Source: an uncultured Eubacteriales bacterium (GTDB taxonomy: Bacteria; Bacillota_A; Clostridia; Saccharofermentanales; Saccharofermentanaceae). Taken from it: 7,028 bases of DNA. The notes below the pieces were generated by a model. It saw only the letters and a list, made by a program, of their open reading frames with translations, was not told the DNA's origin and searched no databases. The stretch spans positions 1 to 7,028 of the forward strand of contig OMQY01000209.1 of the NCBI GenBank assembly GCA_900313405.1, read 5' to 3'. Numbering within the stretch: position 1 is the first letter of the stretch; the number at the start of each line of letters is the position of its first letter. The position numbers were made by a program, and so were the translations under genes. This document shows positions 6,108 to 7,028 of this stretch, one piece after another.

Positions 6108-7028
6108 ATGGGATTGATTAGAGCAGCAGCTAACATCATCGGTGTTGTAGGCTCTTCCATCAGCTCGGAAGTTGCCGATCAGTACCTTGAGTTCTTTACC
6201 TGCGATTCTCTCGGTCAGGACGTTCTCGTCCGTAAGGGTGCAGCGCAGATACAGAAGGGTAAGAATAAGGGAAATGCAGAAGTAATCACTAACGGTTCAC
6301 ACATCGCCGTTCCCGAGAAGACAGCACTCTTACTGGTTGATAACGGAAAGATCATTGACTTTACTACAGAGCCCGGTATGTATACATGGGATTCTTCATC
6401 GTCTCCTTCCGTTCTGACAGATTCACACCTTCTGACAAATGCCAAGAATGTTGTTAAGGATACTTGGGAGAGAATGCGTCACGGCGGTGAGATCGCTAAG
6501 CAGCAGAGAGTCTACTTCGTCAATATGATGGAGATGAGGGATAATAAGTTCGGCACGGCTACACCGCTGGCTTATAACGATCCCGAGTACAGGAATATCT
6601 ATATCCGTCTGAACGGTTCCTTCTCATTCCATGTTGAGGATCCCGTTGCATTCTTCAGATGCGTAGGTAATATCGCAGGCGAGTTCACTATTACAGATCT
6701 TATGGGTAAGCCTTCAGATCCTAAGCAGCCTCGTACTGAGTTCCTCGATAACTTCTCTGAGGTACTTAATAAGTGCGGCGGTCAGGACAAGATCATGTTC
6801 TCGAATCTCCCTTCAGAGCAGGGCAGACTTCGTAAGTATATGCAGGAAGCGCTCGATGAAGAGTGGCTTCAGAACAGAGGTATGCTGGTCGATACAGTCG
6901 CTATCGGCACTATCACACCCGATGATACATCCCGTGCAAGAATCGAGCAGGTCGATCAGGCCAAGATGTTCGGTCAGGACGGCGCAGCTCTTGCAGCTCA
7001 GCAGGTACTCGGTACAACACAGGCTCTC
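6108..7028 (+). CDS. SPFH domain protein, YdjI-like, 3' end beyond the window
   Basis: The first 307 residues are visible with no stop, so the gene is partial at the right edge. The start ATG has GGAGG (6094-6098) at 9 bases. The N-terminus (MGLIRAAANIIG, 1-12) is short and moderately hydrophobic, not a signal peptide. Residues about 25-270 match the SPFH type of Bacillus subtilis YdjI, which some annotations call virion core protein-like: LEFFTCDSLGQDVLVRKG (27-44), AEVITNGSHIAVPEKTALLL (57-76), and the EPGMYTW turn (88-94). RVYFVNMMEMRDNKFGT (134-150) and NIYIRLNGSFSFHVEDP (163-179) follow. Residues about 276-307 are Ala/Gln-rich, as in the tail of SPFH proteins. Many relatives end in zinc ribbons, which would lie outside this window. 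SPFH proteins generally form membrane-associated oligomers; in B. subtilis ydjI lies near a pspA-type gene, but no such neighbour is visible here. The codon mix (CGT and AGA for Arg, GGT for Gly) differs slightly from mutS2, perhaps reflecting higher expression. Confidence 0.85.
   Translation, partial: MGLIRAAANIIGVVGSSISSEVADQYLEFFTCDSLGQDVLVRKGAAQIQKGKNKGNAEVITNGSHIAVPEKTALLLVDNGKIIDFTTEPGMYTWDSSSSPSVLTDSHLLTNAKNVVKDTWERMRHGGEIAKQQRVYFVNMMEMRDNKFGTATPLAYNDPEYRNIYIRLNGSFSFHVEDPVAFFRCVGNIAGEFTITDLMGKPSDPKQPRTEFLDNFSEVLNKCGGQDKIMFSNLPSEQGRLRKYMQEALDEEWLQNRGMLVDTVAIGTITPDDTSRARIEQVDQAKMFGQDGAALAAQQVLGTTQAL

Overview
The window looks like chromosomal DNA of a fibre-degrading member of the Clostridia (Bacillota). 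The evidence is a family 53 galactanase lipoprotein with Ig-like and CBM61-like modules, a MutS2 with a C-terminal Smr domain, a YdjI-type SPFH protein, AGGAG-type ribosome binding sites and sigma-A-like promoters. Base composition is moderate, around 50% GC by eye. A gut or rumen host is inference; no species can be named from this sequence.

Layout. Bases 1-117 hold no supportable gene, but contain a hairpin followed by a T-run that looks like a rho-independent terminator for a rightward transcript arriving from outside the window. Bases 118-2073 (minus strand) encode a secreted, lipid-anchored endo-beta-1,4-galactanase. Bases 2074-2226 form a divergent control region with one promoter for the galactanase, one for mutS2, and a cluster of TTGC/GCAA inverted repeats between them. 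Bases 2227-5999 (plus strand) are a compact three-gene operon: mutS2, an uncharacterised P-loop NTPase 13 bases downstream, and a HAD-family phosphatase whose start overlaps the NTPase by 11 bases. Bases 6000-6107 carry a good promoter whose predicted transcript begins at a 5' stem-loop. From 6108 a YdjI-like SPFH protein runs off the right edge; 307 codons are visible.

How the genes work together. The galactanase is an extracellular pectin side-chain degrading enzyme and has no obvious functional link to the rightward genes; it merely shares an intergenic region with mutS2. MutS2, the NTPase and the HAD enzyme are probably co-transcribed, but no shared pathway can be read from the sequence. 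The SPFH gene is a separate transcription unit.

I found no CRISPR array, mobile element, toxin-antitoxin pair, tRNA or rRNA, and no clear new system. The points most worth a second look are the degenerate LDLRG motif in the MutS2 Smr domain, the repeat cluster in the divergent promoter region, the conserved-looking but unnamed NTPase, and the 5'-terminal stem-loop of the SPFH transcript.
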